Source of the DNA: Bacillus oleivorans
GTDB lineage: Bacteria > Bacillota > Bacilli > Bacillales > JC228
Assembly (NCBI RefSeq): GCF_900207585.1
Contig: NZ_OAOP01000013.1
Span: 1 to 64,000, forward strand
Direction of reading: 5' to 3'
Length of the DNA: 64,000 nucleotides
Shown here one piece after another: positions 24,976-34,320 of this stretch. Both the position numbers and the translations under genes were made by a program. The notes under the pieces are model-generated. The model searched no databases. It had not been told where the DNA came from and worked only from the letters and a program-made list of their open reading frames with translations. Position 1 is the stretch's first letter. The number at the start of each line of letters is the position of its first letter.

Positions 24976-25845
24976 TTAAACGCCTTCTTGTTTGATACTC
25001 TTAATAAAATCAATAAACGCACGGATCATTGTCAACTCAAGTGACGAATTGCGGTAAATGACCCAAGTGTCCCTGAGAATTTCCTTCTGATCACGAGTCG
25101 TTAGATTGATTTGATATAGTATATCGTCTTCTGTTAAACAAGCTTTTGGAACAATGGCATACCCAAGACCATTTTTCACCATTTCTTTACATGTATCAAT
25201 CCGATCTACTCTCATCGTGATGAATGGAGGCTGGGTAAAATTCTCTTCCCACCAATTGTTAATGACACTCTGTAAGGAAGGTTCAGTTTCATAGTGAATA
25301 CGAGGCAAAGCAGGGAGACTATTACTATCAATTTCTGATTTCGATACGATACAGACAGGTTCTTGTGCTAATAATAGTTTCTGCTCTTTCCAGTTATTAT
25401 TTCCTCTTATAATTCCGATGTGGAATTCTTCTTTATAAACAAGATCAGTAATCTCGGAGCTGAAGCCTGTGATTAAATGAAACTTGATATCGGGATACTT
25501 TGTTAAAAAATTGGATAGCAACGGGGGAAGATTATAGCGTGCAAAATTTCGCGATACACCAAGCCTAAGAGTTCCCTGAACTTTGTTTTCCATACTTTCA
25601 ACGATTTCTTTGGTCATTCTTAATTTGTTGAGCATATCAACAGCATATTTGGCTAAATATTCCCCTTGTCCCGTGAACTCAACACCTTTATTACTTCGAT
25701 GAACAATTTTGGTATTAAATTCAGTCTCTAATTGTTGAAGTCTATAGGTGAGGGCTGGCTGTGAAACATGAAGTACCTGAGCTGCCTTTGACATGTTTTT
25801 CTCTTCATAAATCGTTTTTAAGATAAGCCAATCTCGGTCTTCCAT
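24976..25845 (-). CDS. LysR-family transcriptional regulator
   Basis: The protein has 289 residues. The N-terminal winged helix (about 1-60) holds NMSKAAQVLHVSQPALTYRL. The effector-binding domain follows from about 90, with LRLGVSRNFARY at its start. It is divergent from the D-2-hydroxyacid dehydrogenase gene. LysR proteins usually activate the neighbouring genes when a pathway metabolite binds; TcuR, the tricarballylate regulator, is of this family. The duplicated promoter segments at 16837-16920 and 26882-26966 are its likely targets, and its own upstream strand carries a similar CCTAT-TATAATGAAA block. Confidence 0.9.
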   Translation of the reverse strand: MEDRDWLILKTIYEEKNMSKAAQVLHVSQPALTYRLQQLETEFNTKIVHRSNKGVEFTGQGEYLAKYAVDMLNKLRMTKEIVESMENKVQGTLRLGVSRNFARYNLPPLLSNFLTKYPDIKFHLITGFSSEITDLVYKEEFHIGIIRGNNNWKEQKLLLAQEPVCIVSKSEIDSNSLPALPRIHYETEPSLQSVINNWWEENFTQPPFITMRVDRIDTCKEMVKNGLGYAIVPKACLTEDDILYQINLTTRDQKEILRDTWVIYRNSSLELTMIRAFIDFIKSIKQEGV

Positions 25846-25927
25846 GGTGGTTCTCCCCTCAAATCATGAATGTTATATAATTGATAGAAAATTAAATTTA
25901 TTTCATTATACTATAGGAGTTGATTTC

Positions 25928-26881
25928 ATGAAAACGGTTATCTTAGATGACTGGAATAGAGTGTATGAAAACCATCCTCGATTAGAACGATTAAAAGCTT
26001 TGGGTGAAGTGGTTTTATACCATGATCGAGCTCGGAGTGAAGAAGAGCTAATTGATAGATTAAAAGATGCGGATATTGTGATTCCCATTCGTGAGAGAAG
26101 CAAGTTTACGAGAAAAGTCATTGAGAGCCTTCCTAAACTCAAATTAATCGCACAAACAGGAACAGGAATAGCTCATATTGATACAGATGCAGCCAAGCAA
26201 AGGAATCTTCCGATTGCTGTGACTCCAGGGGGTTCTACAGATTCTGTCGCTGAACTCACCTTTGCTCTCATGCTTGCCTGTGTGAAACGAATCCCCTATG
26301 GTCAGGAAAGAATGAAACAAGGGGATTGGCCACCGCTTATTGGCGGTGAGCTAAAAGGGAAGAAACTAGGTATTATTGGTTTAGGAAAAATTGGCAGTGA
26401 AGTAGCAAGGCGGGCAAAAGCCTTTAAGATGGAGGTAAGTAGCTGGGGCCCAACACTGACACCTGAACGGGCTGCTGAACAAGACATTCAGTATATGTCA
26501 TTAGAAGATTTATTGAAGGAAACTGATGTAATCTCATTACATGTCCGGCTTGTACCACAAACCACTCATTTATTAACAAAGGAACACTTTAAACTCATGA
26601 AGAAAACAAGCATTTTGATCAATACCTCTCGTGGAAAAGTCGTCAATGAAGCTGATTTGATATGGGCTTTAGAGAATGGCGAAATCGGAGGAGCTGGATT
26701 AGATGTATTTGAAAAGGAACCAATCGCACCTGATAATCCTTTTCTTACATTGGAAAACGTCGTTTTAACACCGCATATTGGCTGGGTTTCTGCAGAAGTA
26801 TTTGACCGGTTTTTAACCCTTTGTGTTGAAAATATCCTTCAATTTTCTGAAGGGAATCCAAAAAATTTGAAGCAATTATAA
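25928..26881 (+). CDS. D-isomer-specific 2-hydroxyacid dehydrogenase
   Basis: The protein has 317 residues from ATG 25928 behind AGGAG. The Rossmann nucleotide site is KLGIIGLGKIGSEVARRA (about 145-162). Catalytic parts are LVPQTTHLL, NTSRGKVVNEADL, the Glu of GLDVFEKEP, and the His of TPHIGWVSAE. Such enzymes reduce 2-oxo acids to D-2-hydroxy acids with NAD(P)H or the reverse. It is divergent from the LysR gene, which probably controls it. The substrate may be a product of the lyase or aldolase steps. Confidence 0.88.
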   Translation: MKTVILDDWNRVYENHPRLERLKALGEVVLYHDRARSEEELIDRLKDADIVIPIRERSKFTRKVIESLPKLKLIAQTGTGIAHIDTDAAKQRNLPIAVTPGGSTDSVAELTFALMLACVKRIPYGQERMKQGDWPPLIGGELKGKKLGIIGLGKIGSEVARRAKAFKMEVSSWGPTLTPERAAEQDIQYMSLEDLLKETDVISLHVRLVPQTTHLLTKEHFKLMKKTSILINTSRGKVVNEADLIWALENGEIGGAGLDVFEKEPIAPDNPFLTLENVVLTPHIGWVSAEVFDRFLTLCVENILQFSEGNPKNLKQL

Positions 26882-26966
26882 AAGTTTTTTATGACATATT
26901 ATAGTATTTTTGTAATTTATCTTATAAACAATAAAAACTATAATAAAAATTAAGAATAATAAAACA
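26882..26966 (+). promoter_or_regulatory. Duplicated promoter segment, copy B
   Basis: The segment is the counterpart of 16837-16920, sharing blocks such as atttatcttata, ctataat, aaaatta and gaata in the same order and spacing. TTATAA and CTATAA form an imperfect inverted repeat 10 bases apart around the -10 region. It precedes the TcuA-like gene by about 25 bases. Confidence 0.6.
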
Positions 26967-26989
26967 TCTCTTTTAAAGGGGGAGCTTAT

Positions 26990-28507
26990 ATGTCAGATAA
27001 AAACTTTGAATATGATGTTGTAGTAGTTGGGGCTGGGAATGCAGCTTTATGTGCAGCGATATCAGCACATGAACAAGGAAGCAAGGTGCTTGTTTTAGAG
27101 AAAGGACCACGTGAAAAACGAGGCGGGAACTCATTTTTTACCGACGGAGCGATTCGGTTTGCATTTAGCGGATTAGAAGCGATTCGTAAAATAATACCTA
27201 GTATTACAGATGAAGAAGCAGCGAAGATTGAAATTCCGCCTTATAGTGAAGATACGTATTATGGTGATTTAATGAGGGTCACAGATAATAGAAGTAATCC
27301 GGGACTAGCAAGACAATTAGTTTCAAAATCCTACCAAACGATTAAATGGATGAAAGATCATGGAGTGGAATTTGAACTAATCTATGATAATCAGTCATTC
27401 GAAAAAGATGGAAAACGTCACTTCTGGGGAGGCTTACCAGTTAAAACGGTTAATAAGGGAGTCGGACTCATCGCTTCTCTCAATTATCGGGTTCAGCAGC
27501 TAGGAATAGATGTATGGTATGAATCACCTGCAGTGAAGCTGATAAAAGAGGATGACAAAATTACTGGTATCGTCGTTAAAAAAGGTGAGAATGAAGTTAG
27601 TGTAACAACGAAAAGTGTTGTGCTTGCCTGCGGAGGTTTTGAAGCCAATAAAAAGTGGCGTGGCGAGTACTTAGGATCAGAGTGGGAAGCTGCTATTGTC
27701 AGAGGAACTGAATTTAACACAGGTGACGGCTTGTCAATGGCACTGGAAGCAGGTGCACAAAAGTTTGGTCAATGGTCCGGTTGTCACTCTGTTGGTACGG
27801 ATCTCAATGCACCAAAGGTTGGGGATTTCACGAAACCGGGTGATATTTTTAAGAAGCATTCTTACCCTCTGGGAATTATGGTCAATAAGGAAGGAAAGCG
27901 CTTTGTAGATGAAGGAGCTGATTTCAGAAACTATACGTATGCCAAGTACGGACGTGAAGTTTTAAAGCAGCCTGATCATATGGCCATTCAAATTTATGAT
28001 TCTCAAGTGCGCCATATGCTTCGCAAAGAATACGACCTCGAAGAAGCAACGGTTGTTCAAGCAGATACTTTAGAGGAATTAGCGGAAAAATTACCGGTCA
28101 ATAAAAAGCAATTCTTGCAGACGATTAAGGAATACAACACAGCGGTTCAAGATACACCTTACTTTCCGAATGAGAAAGATGGAAAGTGTACAGTAGGAAT
28201 CACACCGCCAAAATCAAACTGGGCCTTACGAATTGAAAAAGGACCTTTTTATGCGTACCCGATCACTTGTGGAATCACCTTTTCATTTGGAGCATTGCAT
28301 GTTAGTCCAGGTGGAGAAGTGTTAGACGAACAAGGTTCACCAATAAAAGGATTGTTTGCAGCTGGTGAGATGGTTGGAGGTATTTTTTATGATAACTATC
28401 CAGGCGGTTCCGGTTTAATGTCTGGAGCCGTATTTGGAAAAATAGCGGGTGCATCGGCAGCTGCTTATGTTCACCAGCCAGATCAACAAGGAAGCGGGGT
28501 AAGTTAA
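26990..28507 (+). CDS. TcuA-like FAD-dependent tricarballylate dehydrogenase
   Basis: The protein has 505 residues. The FAD site is YDVVVVGAGNAALCAAISA (about 10-28), followed by KGPREKRGGNSFFTDGAIRF. The rest follows the fumarate reductase flavoprotein superfamily, with FSFGALHVSPGGEVLDEQ and the second FAD motif GLFAAGEMVGGIFYDNYPGGSG. The GGNS-F-T-GAIR pattern is that of TcuA, which oxidises tricarballylate to cis-aconitate. TcuA in Salmonella returns electrons through TcuB, which is absent here. The stop overlaps the next start by one base (TAATG). Other carboxylate substrates remain possible. Confidence 0.8.
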   Translation: MSDKNFEYDVVVVGAGNAALCAAISAHEQGSKVLVLEKGPREKRGGNSFFTDGAIRFAFSGLEAIRKIIPSITDEEAAKIEIPPYSEDTYYGDLMRVTDNRSNPGLARQLVSKSYQTIKWMKDHGVEFELIYDNQSFEKDGKRHFWGGLPVKTVNKGVGLIASLNYRVQQLGIDVWYESPAVKLIKEDDKITGIVVKKGENEVSVTTKSVVLACGGFEANKKWRGEYLGSEWEAAIVRGTEFNTGDGLSMALEAGAQKFGQWSGCHSVGTDLNAPKVGDFTKPGDIFKKHSYPLGIMVNKEGKRFVDEGADFRNYTYAKYGREVLKQPDHMAIQIYDSQVRHMLRKEYDLEEATVVQADTLEELAEKLPVNKKQFLQTIKEYNTAVQDTPYFPNEKDGKCTVGITPPKSNWALRIEKGPFYAYPITCGITFSFGALHVSPGGEVLDEQGSPIKGLFAAGEMVGGIFYDNYPGGSGLMSGAVFGKIAGASAAAYVHQPDQQGSGVS

Positions 28508-29613
28508 TGGGAAAATACGTCTTAGGTGTCATGAAAGGAGATGGCATCGGGCCGGAGATTGTGACGGAAACCGTCAAGGTGTTACATGCCGTTGAAGCAG
28601 CAATAGATGGGCTGGAGTTTGACTGCAAGGAACTTCCTATCGGATTAGATGCATATGAAACAATGGGATCAACCCTGCCAGAACAAACGATTAATGCACT
28701 TAAAAAATGTGATGCAGGCATTCTTGGTCCTTTGACAACCCATAGTTATGAAAAAGATAATCCTCATACAGTCAATGCGAGCGGTGCATTAAGAAGGAAA
28801 TTTGATTTATACGCAAATATCCGTCCGGCACGAAACTTTCCTGGGGTCAAAACAAGATACGATGGGATTGATCTTGTCGTTGTCCGGGAAAATACAGAGG
28901 GCATGTATGCAGATCGTAATTTATATTATGGGAATGGAGAAATTATGCCAGATCCTGATACCGTCCTTTCTTTCCGTGTTGTAACGAGAAAAGGAAGTGA
29001 AAGAATTTCCAAAATTGGGCTCGAACTCGCCAACGCACGCAAGAAAAAATACGCAAGCTTGGTCCACAAAATGAATGTATTAGACAAAGGCTGCGGCCTA
29101 TTTGTAAATAGTGCCAAAAAGGTTGCCAATCATTATCCTGAAGTCAAAATAGATGACTATCACATTGATGCCTTTGCTTTACATCTGGTTCAACGGCCAG
29201 AAGATTTTGATGTCATCATTACAACCAATATGTTTGGCGATATTTTATCTGATTTAACCGCTGGCTTAGTGGGCGGGCTTGGTCTAGCACCTGGACTCAA
29301 TCTGGGTGACGACTTTATGATCGCACAAGCCACTCACGGATCGGCACCAACGATCGCCGGACAAAGCATCGCGAACCCTACGGCAGAAATATTATCAGCG
29401 AAAATGATGCTGGAATGGCTGGGAATCAGACACCAAGATGAAAAAGCTGCCCAAGCGGCAAACTTGATAGAAGAAGCTGTCGAACAGGTTCTACTGCAAG
29501 GCATCAAAACACCTGATTTAGGCGGGAATGCTTCTACTTCTGAGTATGGAGATGCACTTGTGCATTATATAAAGGAAAAGGCTGTAAGTGTTCAGGGATC
29601 TTCCTTGAAATAG
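28507..29613 (+). CDS. Isocitrate/isopropylmalate-family dehydrogenase
   Basis: The protein has 368 residues. Motifs are GDGIGPEIVTE at the N-terminus, ASGALRRKFDLYANIRPARNF for substrate binding, VVRENTEGMYADRN, the metal site NMFGDILSDLTAGLVGGLG, and the cofactor loop HGSAPTIAGQSIANPTAEIL. The loop HGSAP...N suggests NAD as cofactor. The family oxidatively decarboxylates 2-hydroxy dicarboxylic or tricarboxylic acids (isocitrate, homoisocitrate, isopropylmalate, tartrate). Coupling to the TcuA-like gene suggests it acts after hydration of an aconitate-type product. Confidence 0.87.
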   Translation: MGKYVLGVMKGDGIGPEIVTETVKVLHAVEAAIDGLEFDCKELPIGLDAYETMGSTLPEQTINALKKCDAGILGPLTTHSYEKDNPHTVNASGALRRKFDLYANIRPARNFPGVKTRYDGIDLVVVRENTEGMYADRNLYYGNGEIMPDPDTVLSFRVVTRKGSERISKIGLELANARKKKYASLVHKMNVLDKGCGLFVNSAKKVANHYPEVKIDDYHIDAFALHLVQRPEDFDVIITTNMFGDILSDLTAGLVGGLGLAPGLNLGDDFMIAQATHGSAPTIAGQSIANPTAEILSAKMMLEWLGIRHQDEKAAQAANLIEEAVEQVLLQGIKTPDLGGNASTSEYGDALVHYIKEKAVSVQGSSLK

Positions 29614-29630
29614 GGAAGAGAAAGTAATTT

Positions 29631-29684
29631 AAGGACCATCTTCTAAACAGAGTAGATAATTATGCTCAGGTAGGTGGTCCTTTT
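29631..29684 (+). terminator. Hairpin with T-run after the dehydrogenase gene
   Basis: aaggaccatc and taggtggtcctttt form the stem ends, with further weaker pairing inside. It could partly end transcription before the SLC13 permease gene. Confidence 0.55.
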
Positions 29685-29702
29685 AGCGGGGAGGAAAGCA
29701 GT

Positions 29703-31097
29703 GTGATAACAAATCGGTCAAAATGGATGATCTTTAGTTCTGCGCTGGTAATTTTTTTCTCCCTATTTTTTCTTTTACAAGATGTAGAGTGGCCAATTAG
29801 AATCTCGTTATCTATTATGCTGGCAAGTGTTCCTTTATGGATTTTTGAACCAATCCCCTTTGCGCAGATTGCTTTACTATTGCTATGTTTATTTTTGGTT
29901 TTTGATGTAGCAGAAGCAGATCTAGCCTTAAGTGGGTTTGCTAGTCTTGCTTTATTTTTAATTGTGGCAGGCTTAATGATTGGAAAAGCAGTCAACGAAA
30001 CAAATCTTGGCAGAAGAATCGCCATGTGGTTTTTATTGAAATTATGCAGACTGAAAAATGGTCTGCTTATTGGCGTTATCCTGATTCAGCAGGTTTTAGC
30101 TCTATTTATCCCTACTCCAAGCATTAGAACGGCTTTATTGCTTCCGATTCTGGAAAGTCTGTTTAAAGATCTCCCTCCACAATCAACGAATTTACAAAAG
30201 CAAGTGATGCTAGGTCTTGCCTTTGCTGCAAATGTAAGCGCGATTTGTTACCTGCCTGCAGGAATGGTAAATGTCATTACAATCGAATACATTAATCAAT
30301 ATACAAGCTATGAGGTTTCATACGGTCTTTGGTTCTTAGTGATGTTACCAATCTGGGTGTTGATGCTTCCCTTGATCTACTTTTCAGTCACGAAAACGAT
30401 ACGTGTTGATCATTATCCGGATAAGCTCTTTGAAGAAAAAATCCAAAGACTAAAAGAACAACTGCCGCCACTCGACACGAAAGAAAAGAAGAGTATAGCG
30501 ATTCTATTAGTGGTGGTGTTGCTTTGGGTAACCGAATCGTTCCACGGTATCCACCCTGCATTTACCGCTGTTATTGGTGCTGTATTGCTTTCTTTACCGA
30601 AGGTCGGTGTAATCAGCTGGAATAAAATCGTGCAAATCAACATGGATGTTTTTTTCATTATTGGCGCCACGTTTTCAATAGGAAATATTTTAAATCAAAG
30701 CGGAACAGCCACCTACTTAGGAAATTTAATCACGAACTTACATTTCATTGAACAAATTAAAAATCCATGGATCTTCATCATTCTGCTCATTCTGTTTGTC
30801 CATTTCTATCATATAATTATCACCAATATCGGAACTGCGGCCGTTACGTTATTTCCAATTGTTCTAACGGTTGCTCCCGTATTAAATATAGACCCAGTTC
30901 ATGCAACATTATTGTCAGGGGTTACGTTAGTCTTCGGATTCATTTTTGTAATTGGCACACTGCCGAATTTACTGGTCCAAAGTACGAAGATTGTGTCACA
31001 GAAGGATTTTATTGTACCGGGAGTTCTATTAACCTTTTTCTCTCTCTTTCTTACAGCCATTATTTCAATTTTTTGGTGGCCGTATTTAATAACATAA
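29703..31097 (+). CDS. SLC13/DASS-family carboxylate permease
   Basis: The protein has 464 residues with a GTG start behind GGGGAGG. About 11-12 membrane helices are seen. The repeats PTPSIRTALLLPIL (first half) and IIITNIGTAAVTLFPIVL with VIGTLPNLLVQS (second half) are the substrate and sodium-binding helices of the DASS fold. Family members carry citrate, succinate, tartrate or sulfate. It is the second carboxylate transporter in the island after TctCAB. Confidence 0.83.
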   Translation: MITNRSKWMIFSSALVIFFSLFFLLQDVEWPIRISLSIMLASVPLWIFEPIPFAQIALLLLCLFLVFDVAEADLALSGFASLALFLIVAGLMIGKAVNETNLGRRIAMWFLLKLCRLKNGLLIGVILIQQVLALFIPTPSIRTALLLPILESLFKDLPPQSTNLQKQVMLGLAFAANVSAICYLPAGMVNVITIEYINQYTSYEVSYGLWFLVMLPIWVLMLPLIYFSVTKTIRVDHYPDKLFEEKIQRLKEQLPPLDTKEKKSIAILLVVVLLWVTESFHGIHPAFTAVIGAVLLSLPKVGVISWNKIVQINMDVFFIIGATFSIGNILNQSGTATYLGNLITNLHFIEQIKNPWIFIILLILFVHFYHIIITNIGTAAVTLFPIVLTVAPVLNIDPVHATLLSGVTLVFGFIFVIGTLPNLLVQSTKIVSQKDFIVPGVLLTFFSLFLTAIISIFWWPYLIT

Positions 31098-31205
31098 GAA
31101 TATACAAAGTATATAGACTCTTACGGAAAACCATTCAAGATCAATGCAAAAAAATGATTTTGTCGATGATTGTAAAAGGTTTTTTTATATTAAAATGCTC
31201 CTTAA

Positions 31206-31247
31206 AAAAAAGCCGATTGTCCTTTATACAAGAACAACCGGCTTTTC
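31206..31247 (+). terminator. Terminator at the end of the island
   Basis: aaaaagccgattgtcc pairs with gaacaaccggctttt across a short loop, ending in T-rich sequence. A-rich and T-rich flanks make it work in either direction. Confidence 0.8.
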
Positions 31248-31404
31248 GTTATTATTTTTTAGTTTTCATCGGAAAGAACCAGTTCTCATCGTTTAGTTAG
31301 CTCCAATTTATCATATCCCAAGCTGCATTACTGGATTTTATAGCAAGCACTGTTTATGATTGTTCAAGAGGTCCGCTAACATCTTACAGAGGGGATATTG
31401 AACG

Positions 31405-32787
31405 ATGACAACCATTGCTCGAGATTTAAATGCAGAACATAGTCTGACCCAATCAGAGAAAAAGAAGATCATTTTTTTGATTTGTTCAGTCTTATTATTT
31501 TCGGTTATGAATGGAACCATGTTCATGATTGCTATACCCGATATTGCTGCATCGTTTTCGCTTTTACCCTCACAAGTAAGCTGGGTGGTAACGGGCTATA
31601 TCATTCTATATGCCATCGGGGCATTAATGTATGGAAAATTAGCTGATATTTATCCTTTGAAAACAATATTGACGATTGGCCTATGTCTATTTGCGACTGG
31701 TTCTATTGCTGGATTTTTTGCACCGAATTTTTTGATGGTCGTATTTGCACGTATGATACAAGCGACAGGCGCAGCTTCCATCATTGCCTTAGTGTTTATT
31801 GTTCCATCGAGGTACTTCCCAGAAGAGAAGGGACGAGTTTTAGGCATTGTGTCAAGTACGATGGCGTTTGCCTCTGGAATCGGACCAGTCATCGGCGGGT
31901 TGATTGCCGGAGCACTAAATTGGCAATTTTTATTTCTCATTTCAGCTTTCGTACTATTAACGATTCCGTTTTTCGGAAGGTTTCTTCCTAAAGAGGAGAA
32001 ACAAGAAGGAAAAGTAGACCTACTAGGTGCTCTTTTAATCGCTATCGCAGTCGCCGCCTTGATTCTTTTTATTACCTTGTTTGTTTGGTGGTACATCATC
32101 ATTAGTTTTGTATTTTTTGGCTTGTTCACCTGGCGAATCTTCCATAGTGACAATCCGTTCATCCGTCCTGATATGTTCCGTAATGCTCCCTATCGAACCA
32201 CTATTTTTGCTGGTTTTCTTGCCATTATGACCATGTTTGGCATGATGTTTATGCTTCCTCTTTTGTTAAGTGAAGTGAATGACCTAAATACACTATTCAT
32301 TGGTCTCACCTTATTTCCAGGAGCCATGGCTGCGGCTTTTACGGGGAGATTTGCGGGTAGCCTGGCTGACCAACGAGGAGGTAAGCAAGTAGCTTATATC
32401 GCGATGGCCCTTATGATAGCAGGCTTCCTTCTGCTTTCGACCTTTATTGGCAGTCCTGCTTGGGTAATCAGTCTAGTCGTCATCATCAGCTATATGGCTT
32501 TTCCATTTCTCCAAACAGCCACGGCCAGTTTAATATCAGCTGTGCTGCCTCGAAATGAAATAGGCGTAGGGATGGGAATCTATAACTTATTTAATTTCAT
32601 GTCGGGTGCATTCGGCAGTGCAGTCATTGGGAAAGTATTAGATTACGAGAGTGGAGTTAGGTTGAACCCGATATCAGCAGCTGATGGTCATGCTGCCATA
32701 TACAGTAACGTATTTATAGGGTTAGCTGTGTTGACAATTTTGAATGTTAGTTATTTTTATTTAAGCTTTAAAAGGATTAAAGTTTAA
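31405..32787 (+). CDS. MFS drug-exporter-type transporter (DHA2 group)
   Basis: The protein has 460 residues with about 14 hydrophobic segments. The helix-1 motif MIAIPDIAASFSLLPSQVSWV and the loop GKLADIYPLKTI are as in EmrB/QacA and Tet(L)-type exporters. ATGAASIIALVFIVPSRYFP contains the region before motif C, and SGIGPVIGGLIAGALNW is motif C, typical of proton antiporters that export drugs. A GAGGGG site lies upstream. The substrate is unknown, and it may be unrelated to the catabolic island. Confidence 0.83.
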   Translation: MTTIARDLNAEHSLTQSEKKKIIFLICSVLLFSVMNGTMFMIAIPDIAASFSLLPSQVSWVVTGYIILYAIGALMYGKLADIYPLKTILTIGLCLFATGSIAGFFAPNFLMVVFARMIQATGAASIIALVFIVPSRYFPEEKGRVLGIVSSTMAFASGIGPVIGGLIAGALNWQFLFLISAFVLLTIPFFGRFLPKEEKQEGKVDLLGALLIAIAVAALILFITLFVWWYIIISFVFFGLFTWRIFHSDNPFIRPDMFRNAPYRTTIFAGFLAIMTMFGMMFMLPLLLSEVNDLNTLFIGLTLFPGAMAAAFTGRFAGSLADQRGGKQVAYIAMALMIAGFLLLSTFIGSPAWVISLVVIISYMAFPFLQTATASLISAVLPRNEIGVGMGIYNLFNFMSGAFGSAVIGKVLDYESGVRLNPISAADGHAAIYSNVFIGLAVLTILNVSYFYLSFKRIKV

Positions 32788-32928
32788 AAGAAATTCTTAA
32801 CCAGTGATCCTTTTACTTATTTAATTGAATTTATATTTGAAGACGATCAGGTGAGAGGACTTGCATTTTCAGGGAATCGGGCTAAACATATAGAGCTTGT
32901 GAAGGATAAAAAATAATAGATTTGTAAA

Positions 32929-32960
32929 GAGTCCCGGTCAATTAGCCGGGACTATTTTTA
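32929..32960 (+). terminator. Terminator, agtcccggtca / tagccgggact with T-run
   Basis: The stem agtcccgg/ccgggact is perfect, with an 8-base loop followed by attttta. It ends the relic frame and perhaps the MFS transcript. Confidence 0.85.
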
Positions 32961-33178
32961 AAAATGATTAAAGGTGGTTATTATTATATCATTCCCCGGG
33001 GAAGCGCAAATTTTGACAAGTTTACTATTCATTCTACTTCAATGCAGAAATTTGTCGATTGTGTTTTTTGATAGTAAACTTTTTAGTTCAGTAAACAGGA
33101 AAAAATATAAACAAGATATGATTGCAAAATAATGATTCAAGTCTAGTGGGGATGAAGAAGAAAAATATTGATAAGTGT

Positions 33179-33212
33179 GGACTACCTTGATAATTTCGAA
33201 GTGGTCTTTTTT
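33179..33212 (+). terminator. Terminator-like hairpin
   Basis: ggactacctt...aagtggtctttttt resembles the hairpin after the truncated ltaS copy at 43407-43446. The stem uses G-T pairs and is weaker than the one at 32929. Confidence 0.5.
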
Positions 33213-33394
33213 GCCTATAACCCAATATTATGAAATTTTGGAGGATTTTCTCTGAAACTGTCGAATTGATAATTTAACAGTTGATAAATATTGATAAATA
33301 ACCATTCCTATAATAGTTGGTTTCTGCAATTCATTAGTGAGTGTTACTAAAGGGGATAAGATAAAAATTATTTCTAGAAAAAGGAGGGTAAGAC

Positions 33395-34285
33395 ATGGAA
33401 GGTCAGGATGATAAAAAGCTATGGAAATTAATTGCTCCCATCATTTTAATATTAATCTTTTTTTTAATAAAAGAAATATGGGGTTCCGAGATACTTTTGT
33501 TTTTTCAAGAAAATAAATGGATGTTGTTATTTGGATTTATAACGATTATTTTATACATAAGTTGGCTATTTCCTTTCTTTTTCATAAAACACAAGCAAAA
33601 TTTAAGACGTACTTGGTATTGTTTGTTTATTCTTGGAATTGTTTTAATTATTAATGATAATGGCTTTGATGAGACACAATGGCAAAGGTATGCTCTCCTA
33701 GCTGGTATGTTTATTTTTGTTGATTTAGCTCTTTTTCTTACTCCAAATATAAAAAGGATTGCTGGAACAGAGATTGAAAGTATTAATGAAATGGAAAATA
33801 TTAATGAGGAAATGAAAAAAGCTATTATCCAGACGAAAAGTAGGAGTAAACAATTTACTTCCATTTTGGACAGTATCGCAACATCTCCTTTTGGATCGCA
33901 AGAATGGAATGAAATTGAAGAATATCGTGTTTCTTTAGAAGCCTTTTTGTATTCATACGGGGAAATGTGTAGACAGGATATTACAGTATTACGGAAAGAA
34001 AATGATTTAGAATTTTTGTCAGAATTAGGAACAAGTATTGGGATTGAATTGATTGAAGAGCAGTTCAATCAATTAAACGAAGAATGTATAGTGCAAATCA
34101 ATAATTACATTGTTTTAATACCATTAACTAAGCTATTACATCCTGTAGTCATTGTAATTGAATCTCAAAAAGACCCAGTTCTACAAATTGATTTTGATAA
34201 TATTGTAAATTTATCAGTCATACATTCATGGTATAAAAAGTCTGCCATTCAAACTGAAAATGTAGTAGCGCAAGAACAAGTTTGA
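33395..34285 (+). CDS. spoIISA: SpoIISA-family membrane toxin
   Basis: The protein has 296 residues. Three or four membrane helices lie in residues 10-120, and a soluble cytoplasmic domain covers about 140-270. RRTWYCLFILGIV, WQRYALLAGMFIFVDLALFL and IKRIAGTEIES line up with the corresponding stretches of Bacillus subtilis SpoIISA. SpoIISA damages the cell membrane unless bound by SpoIISB. It is about 45 residues longer than the subtilis protein, mainly through an extra N-terminal helix. A GGAGGG site precedes the ATG, and the antitoxin gene follows 35 bases later. Confidence 0.85.
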   Translation: MEGQDDKKLWKLIAPIILILIFFLIKEIWGSEILLFFQENKWMLLFGFITIILYISWLFPFFFIKHKQNLRRTWYCLFILGIVLIINDNGFDETQWQRYALLAGMFIFVDLALFLTPNIKRIAGTEIESINEMENINEEMKKAIIQTKSRSKQFTSILDSIATSPFGSQEWNEIEEYRVSLEAFLYSYGEMCRQDITVLRKENDLEFLSELGTSIGIELIEEQFNQLNEECIVQINNYIVLIPLTKLLHPVVIVIESQKDPVLQIDFDNIVNLSVIHSWYKKSAIQTENVVAQEQV

Positions 34286-34320
34286 TATAATGAAAGTATA
34301 AAGGAAAGGAGTGAGATGTA

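Larger units (their letters stand above)
32788..33394. other. Gap with a gene tail relic, an inverted repeat and two hairpins
   Basis: An open frame at 32806-32916 (DPFTYLIEFIFEDDQVRGLA and on to a stop) has no start codon and looks like the tail of a lost gene. A strong hairpin follows (32929-32960). AAGTTTACTAT (33018-33028) and ATAGTAAACTT (33071-33081) are exact inverted copies. A second T-run hairpin sits at 33179-33212. No full gene is seen. Confidence 0.45.

Noticed and set aside
24695-24979. Open frames across the GC-rich sequence after the aldolase gene
   Set aside because: They lie inside a dispersed repeat with inverted ends and have no ribosome site or family match.
30767-31300. 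A 177-codon plus-strand frame overlapping the end of the SLC13 gene
   Set aside because: It runs out of frame through conserved membrane-helix codons of the permease, and its Cys/Tyr/Ser-rich composition looks like a shadow.
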